Shown here piece after piece: positions 12,080-24,075 of a stretch of DNA of 64,000 nt (positions are counted from its first letter, which is position 1; each line of letters opens with the position of its first letter). The position numbers and the translations under genes were made by a program. This stretch comes from Hexactinellida sp. DTS-2022 (Eukaryota; Porifera; Hexactinellida): the NCBI GenBank assembly GCA_028753945.1, contig JAPNXP010000004.1:1798001-1862000 (forward strand). The letters run 5' to 3'. Under the pieces are notes generated by a model. The model saw only the letters and a list, made by a program, of their open reading frames with translations. It had not been told where the DNA came from and did not search any database.

Positions 12080-12233
12080 GAATCGAATAAGTTCACTTTG
12101 CAAAAAAGTTTTTTCAACAGTGCACCATCTCTTATCTAAACTTGTTGCAAAGCTTGATCAGTATCTAGTAACTATTCCGGAAAAAGGTGAATGTAATGCA
12201 ATCAGACTTAAACAAGCTTGGCAGGAATACCAA
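12080..12233 (+). pseudogene. unidentified coding-like remnant
   Basis: A run of about 50 codons with protein-like composition (HHLLSKLVAKLDQYLVTIPE, then RLKQAWQEYQLT) ending in a stop. The upstream frame is broken. It is likely a piece of a transposon protein. I do not recognise the family. Confidence 0.25.
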
Positions 12234-12474
12234 TTAACATGATCATATTAAACTTAAACTAGTTTTCAAAAATTGCACTATTGTAAGATCAGGGATTAGA
12301 TCATCAGATATTTATATATGCATATAGTAGTTATACTACTATGATTAATCGCAGTGCAATAATGTTAAACAAGTTTCAGTGAGTCGTATCCAAACCGTGG
12401 CCAGCGAACTAACTTTTCGTTTATCTGTATTTTTTATGGATGCTATATAATTTTACTTCCTGAATCCATCAATA

Positions 12475-12772
12475 CAGTACACCCTCGCTAATCCGACCTG
12501 GAGAAACCAAAATATTATTCAAATAAATGTGGGAAAAATCGTAAATTGCAATGGAAGTATAAAAAATAAGTCTCAGGTAAGTTTTTAAAGAGCACACTAG
12601 ATGTTTAGTGCGGATTAACAAGGTTTGTACAAGTTTGCTTCGGATTATCGAGATTCTCATTCATAGATGCCCATAGAAAATGCATTACTTCACTAATCCG
12701 TACGAATTCACTAATCGGAACAGAAGATTTTGGAATCGGAACACCTCTGTTCGGATTAGCGAGGGTGTACTG
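12475..12772. mobile_element. pogo MITE, TIR CAGTACACCCTCGCTAATCC, copy 1
   Basis: Perfect-looking ends CAGTACACCCTCGCTAATCC and GGATTAGCGAGGGTGTACTG with TA flanks. The interior (for example GGAGAAACCAAAATATT, TAGATGCCCATAGAAAATGC) is nearly the same as in the copy at 42277-42597, so this is one family spread recently relative to most repeats here. Confidence 0.9.
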
Positions 12773-13149
12773 TAGTTGAGATTTAGGTGATAGTGTTGAT
12801 TTCAGTGATTTCAAAATACGAATAGCTACATTTAATCTACCTGTATTCCTATATTAATTAAACTTTAATGAATATCACAACAATATGCGCAATGCTTAAA
12901 TATCACGAAAACAACAAAGGGTTTATGATTCCGAAAAATAGTGATAGTTATCGTATTTACTACATTAACAACTTTGAAATTCAGTATATTTAACAATACA
13001 TTATATAATATAATTACATCCGCATGTAACAAGAAAGGAAGGTAGAAGAAGAATCAAGAATATTTCAGACAAAATGGACTGATCTTTATTTATTCATTGA
13101 ATTTAACAACAAGCCTATTTGTTTCATATGTTAATAATCTACATCTGTT

Positions 13150-14870
13150 CTCAAAGAAAATAATATCTAACAATATTATGAAACCAAATATGCAGTGAAT
13201 ACATCACCTTTCAAGGACAATTTCGGAAAGATAAAATTATAGAATTAAAGAACAACATTTAATAAAATGAGGTCCAAAACAGAATCATCATGAAAGCCAG
13301 ATGATATTATTGCAAAAAAATCCAAACAAATTTCAGATGAGGAATTATTGAGGAGTGTTTGACTAGTGTTGCTGAAATAATATGCTCAGACAAATTAGAT
13401 CAGATTTCAAAGATGTATATCACACCAGACTATATAAACACGAATAGTTGGGTTATCTAACTCAATTGAAAACAAGTTAATCTTATAAGCTTCAAATTTT
13501 AAGTTGTACAGTCGAAATCGGGTTTTTTTGCCACGGATTTTTTTGCTTATTGGGTGTTTTTGCCTCCTTTAGTCGTGCAAAAATGTGATATCTTAATGTG
13601 TTTTCCATCGGGTTTTTTTGCTTATTGGGTTTTTTTGCCTCCTTTTGTCGTGCATTTTGGGCGGCAAAAAAACCCGATTTCGACTGTATTCATTAGCCCT
13701 CGACGAGAGTACAGATGCTACGAACTCTGGTCAAGTAGCTATTTTTGTACGAAATAAAGACAATGATATTAATATTACAGAAGAGATGGTCTGATTGAAT
13801 ATAATTTGAAATATAATATGAAATATACCACGACAGCGAATAATTACCATAAGGCAGAAACAGCTACATTATCTAGATTTGCATTACACTTGGGGAATAT
13901 TTTTAGGATAACGACGGATGGAGCCCCAGAAATGCTAGGTAAAAGAGAAATCCTTGTGAAGTTGATCGAAAACGAAGAACTGCAACAGGAAATATGAATC
14001 TAATGAAATAACACTGCATTATTCATCAATGATCTTGTGTTCTAAATCTCTTAAAATAGAAAGCGTTATTAAAGTCGTCAAATTTGAAAGTCGTTATGAA
14101 AGTCGTCAGTAAATTTTATTCGCTCCAGAAGCCTTAGTCACAGGCAGTTTCAAGAATTACCTGATGATTTGGAATCACAATATGATGACGATGTTTACTA
14201 TTCTGAAATTAGATGGCTGAGTCGTGGTAAAATGTTAAAAGAGTGCTCGAACTGCAAGATGAAATTCAGATCTCAATGCATCTAAAGGGCAATTAATTCC
14301 TGAATTCCAAGACAACGAATGGTTATGTGACTTTCCAATATTAATGGAGATTACTTCTCGCTTATATGAATTGAATACGAGACTTCAGGGAAATACCGAC
14401 TTATCTCGATGATATTCCATGATATCAAATCTTATCAAATAAAGCTTCGTTTATGGAAATCTCAATTTAGGGATAAAAATTATGCTCACTTGCCAATAGT
14501 AGCCAAGCAAAAGGGGCTGAACCTAAAAAATACGTCAAATTAGTCTCGACTTTAAGAGAAGAACTCGAAGAATAATCCAGGATAAAAAAAAACACAGTTC
14601 AGATTTCAGTCTTTTACATCTCCGTTTTTCCGTTAATTCTGTTTCTATAAATGAAAATCTCTCGAGATGGAGTGTATTGATATGTAATGCGATTCAAATG
14701 TAAAAGAGAAATTTGAACAAGTAGGTATACTTGATTTCTACAAATCCTAGTATCGAAAGAAATATCCTGGAATATACAATCATGTACTTTTAACGCCTCT
14801 CTTTTCCGCAGCACTTATATATGCTCTGGTGTTTTCCAGAATTATAAATATCAGGTATACATGTAGAACT
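13150..14870 (+). pseudogene. hAT transposase of the GTF2IRD2/ZBED5/FAM200 type, interrupted
   Basis: Recognisable blocks appear in family order. ETKYAVNTSPFKDNFGK is the region after the BED finger. IAKKSKQISDEELL and VGLSNSIENKLI follow. Then SLALDESTDATNSGQVAIFV is the first catalytic-core strand, FRITTDGAPEMLGK the second, and SRLYELNTRLQGNTD the distal core. A degraded C-terminal dimerisation motif FRSTYICSGVFQNYKY lies near 14800-14850. Many frameshifts and stops are present. A pogo MITE (13509-13686) sits exactly in a TA between the codons for FKLY and SLALDE, so removing it rejoins the frame. The gene probably belongs to an element whose right end is at 15138. Confidence 0.75.
13509..13686. 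mobile_element. pogo MITE inside the hAT gene
   Basis: Ends CAGTCGAAATCGGGTTTTTT and AAAAAACCCGATTTCGACTG form a long, exact inverted repeat, with TA at 13507-13508 and 13687-13688. GGGTTTTTTTGCC recurs several times within 178 bp. The 67-codon open frame it creates is not a gene. Confidence 0.92.
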
Positions 14871-15059
14871 CGAAACACTAACAATAATTTTGAAAGTTCT
14901 CTTAGAATTTCAAGTTCTTCAATTCCTCCAAAGAAAGATTCACTAGTTTCACTAAACAGAGCCAATTGTCGAATTAATAATTTTCGACATTTCTATAGCA
15001 TGAATTAAATAATTAATTACTTTAAATTAATTACTTTAAATACGCATATGTAACATTTA

Positions 15060-15138
15060 TAATCAAGCGTTATGTGCGAGCCGCAATGACATAATTGTAC
15101 TGCTGTGGTCCTTCTAGGGAAAAGGTTAGACACCCCTG
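15060..15138 (+). repeat. 3' end of the hAT element
   Basis: The stretch GTGCGAGCCGCA ... GGTTAGACACCCCTG ends in a hAT-type terminus (reverse complement CAGGGGTGTCTAACC). The next 8 bases, ATATAGTG, are the presumed target duplication, but no matching left end was found upstream of 13150. Confidence 0.6.
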
Positions 15139-15368
15139 ATATAGTGCAATACGTATAGAGCAAGATATTCCCAACGTTGAGTAGTTATGAATAAAACTTT
15201 AACAACATGCACATGTTTATTTCTAACTCTTATGGACTGGAATGTAAGGATATGTGATGGATTAATCGTGAAAAAGATTGATTATAACCTACTAATGTAG
15301 GTATGTAATCAAAAATTGTTAAAGAAAAATTGAAAAATTGTTAAAAATGTTAAAATTAAATTACAGTA

Positions 15369-15503
15369 CAGTGTTTCATCCAGACATTTAGGCAAGGGGG
15401 GGCAAAGTAGAGTTTGGGAATGTGAGGGGAGGTGGCTTTTGCTTTGATCAATGTATTTTTTCAAATCCCAAAGGGGGGCAAATGCCCCCTAAATGAAACC
15501 CTG
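15369..15503. mobile_element. short TIR element flanked by a 24-bp direct repeat
   Basis: Ends CAGTGTTTCATCCAG and ATGAAACCCTG are inverted (reverse complement CAGGGTTTCAT). G-rich and C-rich tracts lie just inside. A perfect 24-base direct repeat (beginning AAATGTTAAAATTAAATT) lies at 15345-15368 and 15508-15531, far longer than any hAT duplication. Confidence 0.6.
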
Positions 15504-15531
15504 CAGTAAATGTTAAAATTAAATTACAGTA

Positions 15532-17500
15532 ACCTATGGAAAGTGAACACCCTGGGGATCAGCAAAAACGTTGACTTTTGAGAGGTGTTCACTATTCGAG
15601 AATTATCATAACCTGTATCCAAAGCAATTCGGGAAAATTTGGGACCGAGTCTAAAACTTCCAATATTGAAGTAATTTAGAATCCAATTATTCTAGAATGT
15701 GGTATACCAATGAACAAAAAATCAAAACTAACTCGGGATAATATTCATAGGTGCCAAACTCAAAGGATTAACCTAACCGACGTCTAGAGAAATTCAAATT
15801 TTTCCCAGTATTTGTCGGCAAAGTGATAAAGAATATTCACAAATCCGATTCTCATCCGAAAGAGGAAAAAAATGGTAGAAAGTAAAAGACTACTTAACTC
15901 AGTGTTGTCCAGGAAAAGATATAATCGGTGCGGGTAAAACAAGAGCGACGAATTAAATCTATTATTACAGGTTTATGTTCATACGGACTAATTTGTTCAG
16001 TGATCCTATGCATCCCTCTACCTCAATCAACAAAAATGTTTATTTATGTCAAAACCTACGTATAATCGTTGAAAGCAAGTCGCATATTTACATTTTCTCC
16101 TAAGTTGATTAATTTGCGCATTGCATAATACGTTATATACGTACTACGCTATCCATCAGTACGTATTATACGCTAAATCTCTAATCAACCAGGGTTGTTT
16201 TTTAAATTCAATAGTATATTTTTAAATTTTATTGTAAATACAAGATCTAGCAAATTAACAAATATGTACTATACAGTCTATACTATGAGTCGAATAACAA
16301 TAAAAGAATAACGATTAAAGAGTAATTTGTTCAAAGCAATATCCATGAGCGCGATATTATAAGGTATTCGTTTAATACGTATTACATTATACGTTTATAC
16401 AGAATACATATAAAATAAAAGACATATTAAACAACCATGGCTATAATAGTTCAAACTTTGCCGAAATGATAAGCAAAATAAGACAAAACTTTAAAAGCCT
16501 GTAAAATATATAATTTCGCTTTTTGAAACAAATGATGTGAACAACCCATCTAGGAGTCATTTTACATAAAATATTAAAAATCATGTTATCACAATCATCT
16601 GTTTCTTGGATAAATACATTAAAATGTCCTATCTCTAGCTAGCCACTTGTGAGCATAATGTGTCCAAATATTTTATTTCTATTACAATAAATACAATTAT
16701 TGAAAAGAGTTTGGTCTATGTCCGATATTTCCAGTTTCGCATACATTTCAAAGTTTTTCGTAATTCGAAATATATGCATTGCAAAATTATGAACATGTTT
16801 AAAATTGATCAAGGGTCGATATCGATCTATCGGTAGCCAAAATATCGAAAAATGACAGATTTATAAGAAGATTCCCGATATTTCAAAATTTAGAAAAATA
16901 TCGTTCTAATTAACGATATTTCCCCAATTATTTTTCCCGATATTAATATTTATAAACCTTGATCATAATAAATAATGCTCAGCAATAATCTAAACGCACT
17001 TGATATAAAATATAATTTTTAAGCCTGAAAACAGTTCTCGATGTTTCGATTTCGGTTTCGTTTTGGTCATAATTGACGTGTGAATTTTATGTTTATGATC
17101 ACAGGTTTAATTTAATAAAACTGGGCATTTTTTATCGTTTCAAATTGTAATATTTATAATGGTACAATCGCCAAATATAGTATGCTCCATTAACTTAATC
17201 AGTTTAGAAAACAATGAATTATAGGAAACCAATTAGTTAATTGAAAATATCGAAATATTCACAACATTTTACTGACACTCAATAATAAAACTAGATATTT
17301 CCGAATTCACTCAAGTTTTGCAAAATAATTCCAATTCTGCTCAAGTTTTGTCAAGAAAACCGCGGGCCAGCCCATTTCTTTTGATTACTAAAGTAAAGAA
17401 TAAATTGCGCATCCTATTAAAATTTCTAAGATTCAATGATGATGGAAGTGGTCGTGTCACCTCTTGTTTCAAGAATAGGAATTAACATATTTAAATTGAC
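15532..17500. other. unclassified AT-rich intronic sequence
   Basis: No gene. Near 16120-16400 the words TACGTATTATACG and ATACGTATTA recur in both orientations, which hints at an old inverted repeat. At 16810-16930 ATATCG/CGATAT words cluster. Boundaries cannot be drawn. Confidence 0.35.
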
Positions 17501-17522
17501 AATAACCTCGTCTGCAATAGTC

Positions 17523-17905
17523 CTAAATGATGCTCAGGTGAATCATTCTGAAAAATGAACTGAGAACATAATAAAAATCACATATACTTGTACTGTATTT
17601 GCTAAATAATTGACAATTTAGGGAACAATGGCGGTATAAAAAGTAAAAACAAACAAGTCTGTGGAATAACAATCCATATTTTCCAGGATGTTTTTTGCAC
17701 CTGATGCGTAACAAAAAAGCTTCGCTTATACTTTGTATATATTTTTTGCCTACTTTATACTGCATTCCCATTTCACACAATCCACGATTAGGTAAAACCT
17801 GCAAAAACATCAGTTTCGTCCATATTCTATATTAAATTTGGCATAATTTTGAACAATTTCAGGTAGCATCTCTTTCCAGGGTAGATATTTTGGAGCTTCA
17901 AGAGT
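17523..17905 (-). pseudogene. Tigger/pogo transposase (DDE) fragment
   Basis: On the minus strand, PKYLPWKEMLPEIVQNYAKF is followed by NMDETDVFAGF, the first catalytic aspartate block of Tigger/pogo transposases (family form N-x-DETG-hydrophobic). After a frameshift comes LPNRGLCEMGMQYKVGKK and then a worn equivalent of the next strand. Only this core fragment survives, and no TIRs pair around it. The neighbouring pogo MITE at 17940-18124 is complete in itself, so it need not be part of the same element. Confidence 0.6.
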
Positions 17906-17939
17906 GTTACTCGTATAGGGCTTTGTTTATTTCAACATA

Positions 17940-18124
17940 CAGTAGAACCTCGTTAGTACGAACTCATTTAATACAAATTTCCGGATAAGACGAACAAACA
18001 GATCCACAAAATCAAGTCCCTACAATGCCTATTGAATGGTTATTAATCCGGTTAATACTAACTCCGGATAAAGCGAACGAAATTTTTACCGTCCGTTGGT
18101 GTTCGTATTAACGAAGTTCCACTG
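17940..18124. mobile_element. pogo MITE, TIR CAGTAGAACCTCGTTAGTAC, copy 1
   Basis: Left end CAGTAGAACCTCGTTAGTAC, right end TTAACGAAGTTCCACTG, with TA flanks. Same family as 27237-27411, with matching interior words (CCGGTTAATAC, TTTTTACCGTC). Confidence 0.87.
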
Positions 18125-19190
18125 TACTCTAATTAAGAGGCGTCTTGCTAGTAAGAGCTCTATTCTCTAATGCTCAGAATCGAACATAGATTGTATAGAC
18201 TCTTTGTTCAGGAGTAAATATAAAGAGGATCGGGAATGAGCTTACGATACTACAAAAACGAACGCGAACCGGTTCGTATGATATTGGATCGAAAGATCTT
18301 AATGATCATTTTAGAACTACATGCTTGTACATGACTGTTTGAATCAATCGTTATGACTTATGTTAAGCAAAAAATCGTGAAACTTGGAAATATAATATTT
18401 ATGGCAGTGTTTTAAACTGATCCAACACACAATGAGATATTTAAACATACTATTTGTGATCATTATATGGCTATTAGAATATTCAAATTCTGAAATTAAA
18501 TTTGAATACCACTTTGGCTAATAATTACGACTATTTTCGTCCGGTATCCAGATATATTCCCAATTGTGCCACAAGTTGTACAATGGACGGAATGTATGTC
18601 ATTGTCATCGACAGTGGACGAAAATGACTAAATATTATAATATAGAAAATAAATAACTATATTAATATATTTAGTCTTTTATAGTAGTTTAAACTGCCGT
18701 TAATACGCTGCCAGTAGAATATTGCCATGGAATAAGCTCCGTATGTTCAAATACTATTGGTAGCATAGTCTTTAATTAGTAGATAAGAAATACGCGTGTT
18801 ATACTTAGATAAAGGAAATCGAACATCAGAACAATGTGTTGAAGGAAACGACATAATACTTTATAGCTATTCAAACTAATAAATTAGAAATTATTAAAAC
18901 ACACACAAACCACGAAATAAAACTTAGCTTATATATATATCTTACCCTTAAATGGCCTGACATTAACCTAGGAAATAAGGACCAAGGATGAATGAGAAGA
19001 TGATAATAATTTTCAAACCACAATATATAATTTCAAAAATAATAAAAATAATCAACCACATTTATTATAATATTCTTGAAATATATACAACTATCGATCA
19101 GAATTTATTCCCAACTTTTCTATTGACGTGAATATCTTAACCTTGTATAATTGAAGGAATTTACTCATATTAGCTTCTACTCATGACTAA
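18125..19190. other. no recognisable feature
   Basis: AT-rich intronic sequence. No repeats or coding remnants were identified. Confidence 0.4.
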
Positions 19191-19194
19191 CTCT

Positions 19195-21400
19195 TGTTCT
19201 ATCTTGGATGCAAGAGTAACTACAAACCGGGGGACCATGTTCCTGTATCAAGATGCCTCAAAGCCCACCAACCATGAATAATGCATGAACATGAGCTCTT
19301 CGTCGTGAGGATATTGTATTGGTGATGTGAAGGTGATCTATGTAAGTATCAAGAAGACATATCATTCATAAAGAAGACATATACTACACTTTCAAAGTCC
19401 CAAAAGGAGATGGTACATTTACTGAAGTACCGCAGGCGAAGTCAAAGATGAAGGAACGTGCTGTACAAAACTTATTAATTTACAGCCAGGATACCCAGCG
19501 TATTACTCAACCAAACCTACCAAACGGAATTGCTTGTCATACGATGCAAAAGAGGAAGACTTGATGAACCAAACACTACAAAACAGCTTTAGATACGAGA
19601 ATGAAGAGATAGAGAAGTTTGTGGTAAACGCTCTACAGGACTTGAAAGATAAGTTAACCTTGAATTATTTACCTAATAGTTGGTTGGTGTGGTTCCGTAA
19701 TGAGAGTAAATCACATTTGTTCTCACTAAATGGCTGGAAAAAAAATCTCAGTAGATTTATACACTGAAATCAATGCTTATCTATCCACCTCAGCCTATTT
19801 TAATGGACAGAGTACATCCGTTCCCATTGCTGCAATTAATGACATGCGGACAAATTTTTTATGTCTTACAGGAACTTGCTGTAAAATACAACTCTAATTC
19901 TAAAAATACTGAAGGGTCGATCATTTACCTCGAGCCAAAAGTGCATATTAAGGGGATCATCAATGATTACTTCATAACAATGAACATAATAATGATACCT
20001 CAGAATTAGCCGGTCTGCAAATCATACTCGGTCAATTAGAAATTACATTTATTCCCAAGAACAGACGAAGGTACAATATCATAGCACAAATCATGGCGAG
20101 TAAAACTCATTTGATTTCTCCTGTTTGAGATAAGTATCTTCGGAGTGTAAACTGTATGTCTCTTCCTCATGTTTATACAATAGATAAACTGTATGCTTCA
20201 TTTGGTATTGAAAACTATTTTTGTATATCTTCACCATGCCATTCCTGCTTTAGTCCAGAGGAAAGAAATGTCATAGTTCAAATGGATGAGATTCATGTCA
20301 GATCTGATATTTCCTATAAGGGTGGGAAAATCTTTGGTCCAAACTTATTTCGTGATGATCCAACGAGAACGTGTTCGCAATTATGGTCTCTAGTCTACAT
20401 AAAAAATGGTTTTGTATCTCTAGTTTATTACCCTGTGCATCCATCTCTGCTGAAAAGATATTCCCAATCAGAGAATTTTGCATAATAGATATCGAACATT
20501 GCGATATAAAGGTGCAAGTCATTTCAACTGATAATTATCCTGTAAATTTGAATGTGTTTAAATCATAATCTTATAATGGAAAGTTAGAGACCAATGTATC
20601 TCACCAATTTGATAATAGAATACTCTTTCTGACATTTCATTTTCTACACACATTAAAAAGAATTCGAAATAACTGGCTAAATCAAAAAGATTTGATAAAA
20701 CATTTAATTATCCAAATTTATAAATTTTCAAGTTGATTATCGCGATTATCCTATTAAGTTCAGTTGTGCATCCTTTCAAAGATGTACGTCAATTATATAG
20801 TTCAGAAAGAACAAGTTAAGCCAAGTTAGCTCCCCATTTGACCATGAAATCCATTTTTCCGGCTAACATAGAGCGTCAAAATGTCAAACTGGTTTTGAAA
20901 GTAGATAACGAATTAATAATATCTGTTCAAAAATCCAGAACGAATTGCGTGAATGAGAATACCGTATATAAATAAATTATAAATACTTCTGAATTTGTTG
21001 ATACCCTTCTTACTGTTTGGAGTATATTCAACGTTAAAATACCATTTAAAAGGAATAAAATTTCTCTAGACATTTGACTTCGAATGACGAACGATTTCTA
21101 TTTTTGACTCGAAAAGTCTTTTGGTTAAATGCTTGGCAAACTTTACAAGGAAAATTTGCAAACTGAATAAACAACCATACACCAGTTTTAGACATGTTTG
21201 ATTGCATTAGTTACAACAAATTACTGAATCAATCTTGTGGCTTTGAATATGTGTTGTCCTCCTTCTACAGACGGATCCCTTGGAACACCATTTCGGTCTA
21301 CACCGTAGGATGTGGGGTTCTAATTATCACATCTCCTATCTTCAATTTCTCGAAACCGAGCGTCGACTTAAACTTTCTAACATATTGAACCTATTTACTG
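19195..21400 (+). pseudogene. THAP/P-element transposase, copy B
   Basis: A second copy of the family at 9.5-10.9 kb, longer but more broken. A THAP start is recognisable in LGCKSNYKPGDHVPVS. Then PGYPAYYSTKPTKRN and KEEDLMNQTLQNSFRYENEE ... NSWLVWFRNES parallel copy A block for block. IILGQLEITFIPKNRRRYN matches ILGQLENVGIYKKRRRYN of copy A. Further on, LAPHLTMKSIFPANIERQ and LVLKVDNELI, with TSEFVDTLLTVWSIFNVK, correspond to the P-element C-terminal region. Stops and frameshifts occur throughout. The two copies could be aligned to rebuild domain order, but neither is functional. Confidence 0.6.
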
Positions 21401-22556
21401 ACTAAAAAGACACTTCCTTTCAATAAATTCAGTCATTTGTCAAGTAATTTTCTTCTCCGTATTCCATTAGTAATGGTGAATTCAATTTGGAGCCATTTCT
21501 GATGAGATTCATGACCTATCATCAACAAATGATTATTGCAGGCTATTCTGTCCAGCAGTAGCTGAAAAAAACAAAATCGTGTCATGTCGGTCTACATATG
21601 TTAACAGTTGATAAAGAATTTCTCCTCGATTTAGACCTGGACACTCAGTATCAGGCTTTCATCCAGGCAAGATTTTCGACGCAACTAGATTAAGTTTGAG
21701 CTCGCTCATACGCGCCTAAAATACTCAATTTGTATTACGTCTAAGGGCGCATCACAGTGACACACCACCTGGAAGTAGGCCATTTTTAAAATTTTCTTAT
21801 CAAAAATCACTACAATTTAATGCTAAACTGAAAGCGCAATATCCTATTATTTCAAAAAGATAAAAATAGCTCTAATACCCCACTTCATTTAGCCACAATT
21901 GGAATTAGTCTAGTGTGACTACACTAATTTTTCAGAAAGAATTATTCAAAACCACAAATGAACAGTGTGTATCATCACTCTTATTTCCTAAAATATATAC
22001 AACATGAGCATTCTAACGACTTCTTTTAGTTCCTATTATATTCGAGTTTCATAATACAATGAGTATTTAATCCTAGTTCTAATAACACATAAAATAATCA
22101 CGTTCAATAAATTGCTAAATTCAGTATTAGATAATTCATCCGTTAGATGACTACAAAGCCTCAAAACTTTATCTGTCGCGTTCTGTCAAGTTTTCTCATA
22201 AGTTTTATATGATAGCATTTGAATTTCTCTATTTAATAAAGCCAATTCCAATTTCCAGAAATTTCTCGATAACTTCGTTTAGTTACCTCGAACTTACTGG
22301 GTTACTTGAAATTACTATAAATTCAAAATTTTATGCTGTATGTAAACATTGTGGTTAGTTAGCTGAATTTTGAAAAGTTGGCTTTCGAGTTTTAATTATC
22401 AGTTTTCGATCTTTTCTTTTGGAAGAATCTTGAGTAATTGTTATTTAATATATCCAACAAGCCATTAGTGTACAGACCAACTTTTGTCCTAAATATGGAC
22501 CAAATGACTGACGGTATAACAAAAATTAATCAAATATAATCAAAATTTAGTAGGTA
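21401..22556. other. no recognisable gene
   Basis: AT-rich; may include the worn 3' part of P-element copy B up to about 21700. No TIR was found. Confidence 0.35.
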
Positions 22557-23100
22557 ACTAGCGCGCTTCACGCGCTAGGTCGCTTCGCGGCAGAACACAA
22601 CTATACACCAACCTCTTCGCGGGAGGTGTGTGGTTAATATACTTCTAACATTGATTATAAAGCGTAAATAGGCCTGAATGTCAAATTTAACAGTTGTAAA
22701 ATCTTTGTGATTACGTGATCATGCGATAATGAGTAAGCATATTGGAAATCTGGTGTGACCAACGTGTCCGCATCATATTTGTACATGTCCTATCAAATTT
22801 TTAGAGTATATCTCGTTGAGGTTGCGAATTATGTGCGAGACGTGAATTTTTAAGATTTTTGTATTATCATGATGACGTATTAATTTGATAATGAATTAGC
22901 ATATTCGTGATTTTGGGTGAGGAATATGTAGCCACTATTATTGATATACGTAATGCCTATTCATTTTCACTTTTCTAACTGATATGAAATGTGAGTTGTG
23001 AATGTGAGTAGGTAGATTTTAACACTTTCAAAAATGTGACAATGACGTCATAACTTCCACATCTGAAGTCTTAGAAAAAATCTAATTTACCAATGGATTC
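22557..23100 (-). mobile_element. Helitron-like non-autonomous repeat, copy 1
   Basis: Reading on the minus strand, the repeat ends in GCGCGCTAG followed by T, preceded by hairpins (CTAGCGCG/CGCGCTAG and the ACCAACC...GGAGGTGTGTGG pair). A CTAG end followed by T and a hairpin close to it fit a Helitron 3' end. The body (CGTGTCCGCATCAT, TCTCGTTGAGGTTGCGAATT, GACGTCATAAC) recurs at 27665-27900, 28445-28605, 35790-36264 and 42640-42895. No Rep/helicase gene is present. Confidence 0.5.
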
Positions 23101-23235
23101 TATGAATGCGATTTCTCATAGGTAAATAATATAGTTTAATGCCCTATCTTACATCTAAATAGCTACCTCAGGATAAATCAAAGAAATTCTCATAATTCTG
23201 TGTCTACATATTTATATTTACCATGATTTGTATTA

Positions 23236-23341
23236 CCTTATTATAGGAAATTAAGGCGCCATGAAATTAACGCGGATAGCTCGAATTCGCGTTAATTTCC
23301 GTCGTATTAATTTCTTGGCGCGTTAAACTCCTATAATAAGG
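23236..23341. mobile_element. foldback MITE, TIR CCTTATTATAGGAAATTAA, copy 1
   Basis: Left end CCTTATTATAGGAAATTAA, right end CCTATAATAAGG, flanked by TA. The interior contains AATTAACGCG/CGCGTTAATT arms, so the whole 106 bp can fold into one hairpin. A shorter relative is at 53579-53653. Confidence 0.75.
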
Positions 23342-23765
23342 TACTCTCTTTAATTATTTTTCTATTATGTAGTTTAGTATGTCGTGTGTCACTGCTAGAG
23401 CGAGAGAGAGAAAAGAAAGCAAAATTTTGTGTATTATTTAATAAGTAATATTAATATTAGAAGTTGTATTGTTTGTGTTTATTATTAGTATTATAGTGTG
23501 AAAATCCAATCACAGTTCTCATTGCAACTAATACTAATTACGGGATAGCAGGGATGAGTTATGTTTAAGAACTAGAGACAGGGATGCACAAGAAGATTAT
23601 TTTAATGTTCTGTATATTGAACTATTAAGTTCTTTATGCTGGCAGTGTTCCCTTTAAGGATTTTGGGAATCCTCCTAAATTCAGTTTTTTTCCCATAGAC
23701 CCCCGAAAAAAATCATGTTTTATCAAGGACTACTTCTACTCAAAATCTATGTTATTAAAACTCGA

Positions 23766-23791
23766 TTGTTGTTTGTTTGTTTGTTTGTTTG
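23766..23791 (+). repeat. (GTTT)n microsatellite
   Basis: A run of GTTT units between two unrelated sequences. A shorter CTTTGTTTGTTTGTG run lies near 58205, also beside the repeat that contains GTGTCGGTCG. Confidence 0.85.
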
Positions 23792-24013
23792 TCCGGATGC
23801 CTTAATGAGATGAGGGTATAAAAACCGCATTTATAATTGAGATATAAACTAACTTTTAAATATAATTATAGGTAAACAAGTATGCTGAACACGAATTTGG
23901 CATTTATAAATTTAGAATATGAAAAGCAAGTTATAATTATATAAATTCTTTTAAAGGGATGTATATAACGGCCCTTTCTACCAATTTCCATGGCAGAAAG
24001 TGTGAGGAACTTG

Positions 24014-24075
24014 AGGTGCATAGCACAGATCCGTCGCAAAGCGACCGACACCGAAGGGCTCGTATTATATAAATT
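24014..24075 (-). repeat. dispersed repeat with CCCTTCGGTGTCGGTCG, copy 1
   Basis: The reverse complement contains TACGAGCCCTTCGGTGTCGG and GCGACGGATC, and matches 58137-58200 in direct orientation. The two copies differ in the short stem between them. Confidence 0.55.

Noticed and set aside
13554..13757. 67-codon plus-strand frame with repeated FLPPFVV
   Set aside because: It lies in a pogo MITE made of GGGTTTTTTTGCC repeats and runs into the hAT gene in the wrong frame.
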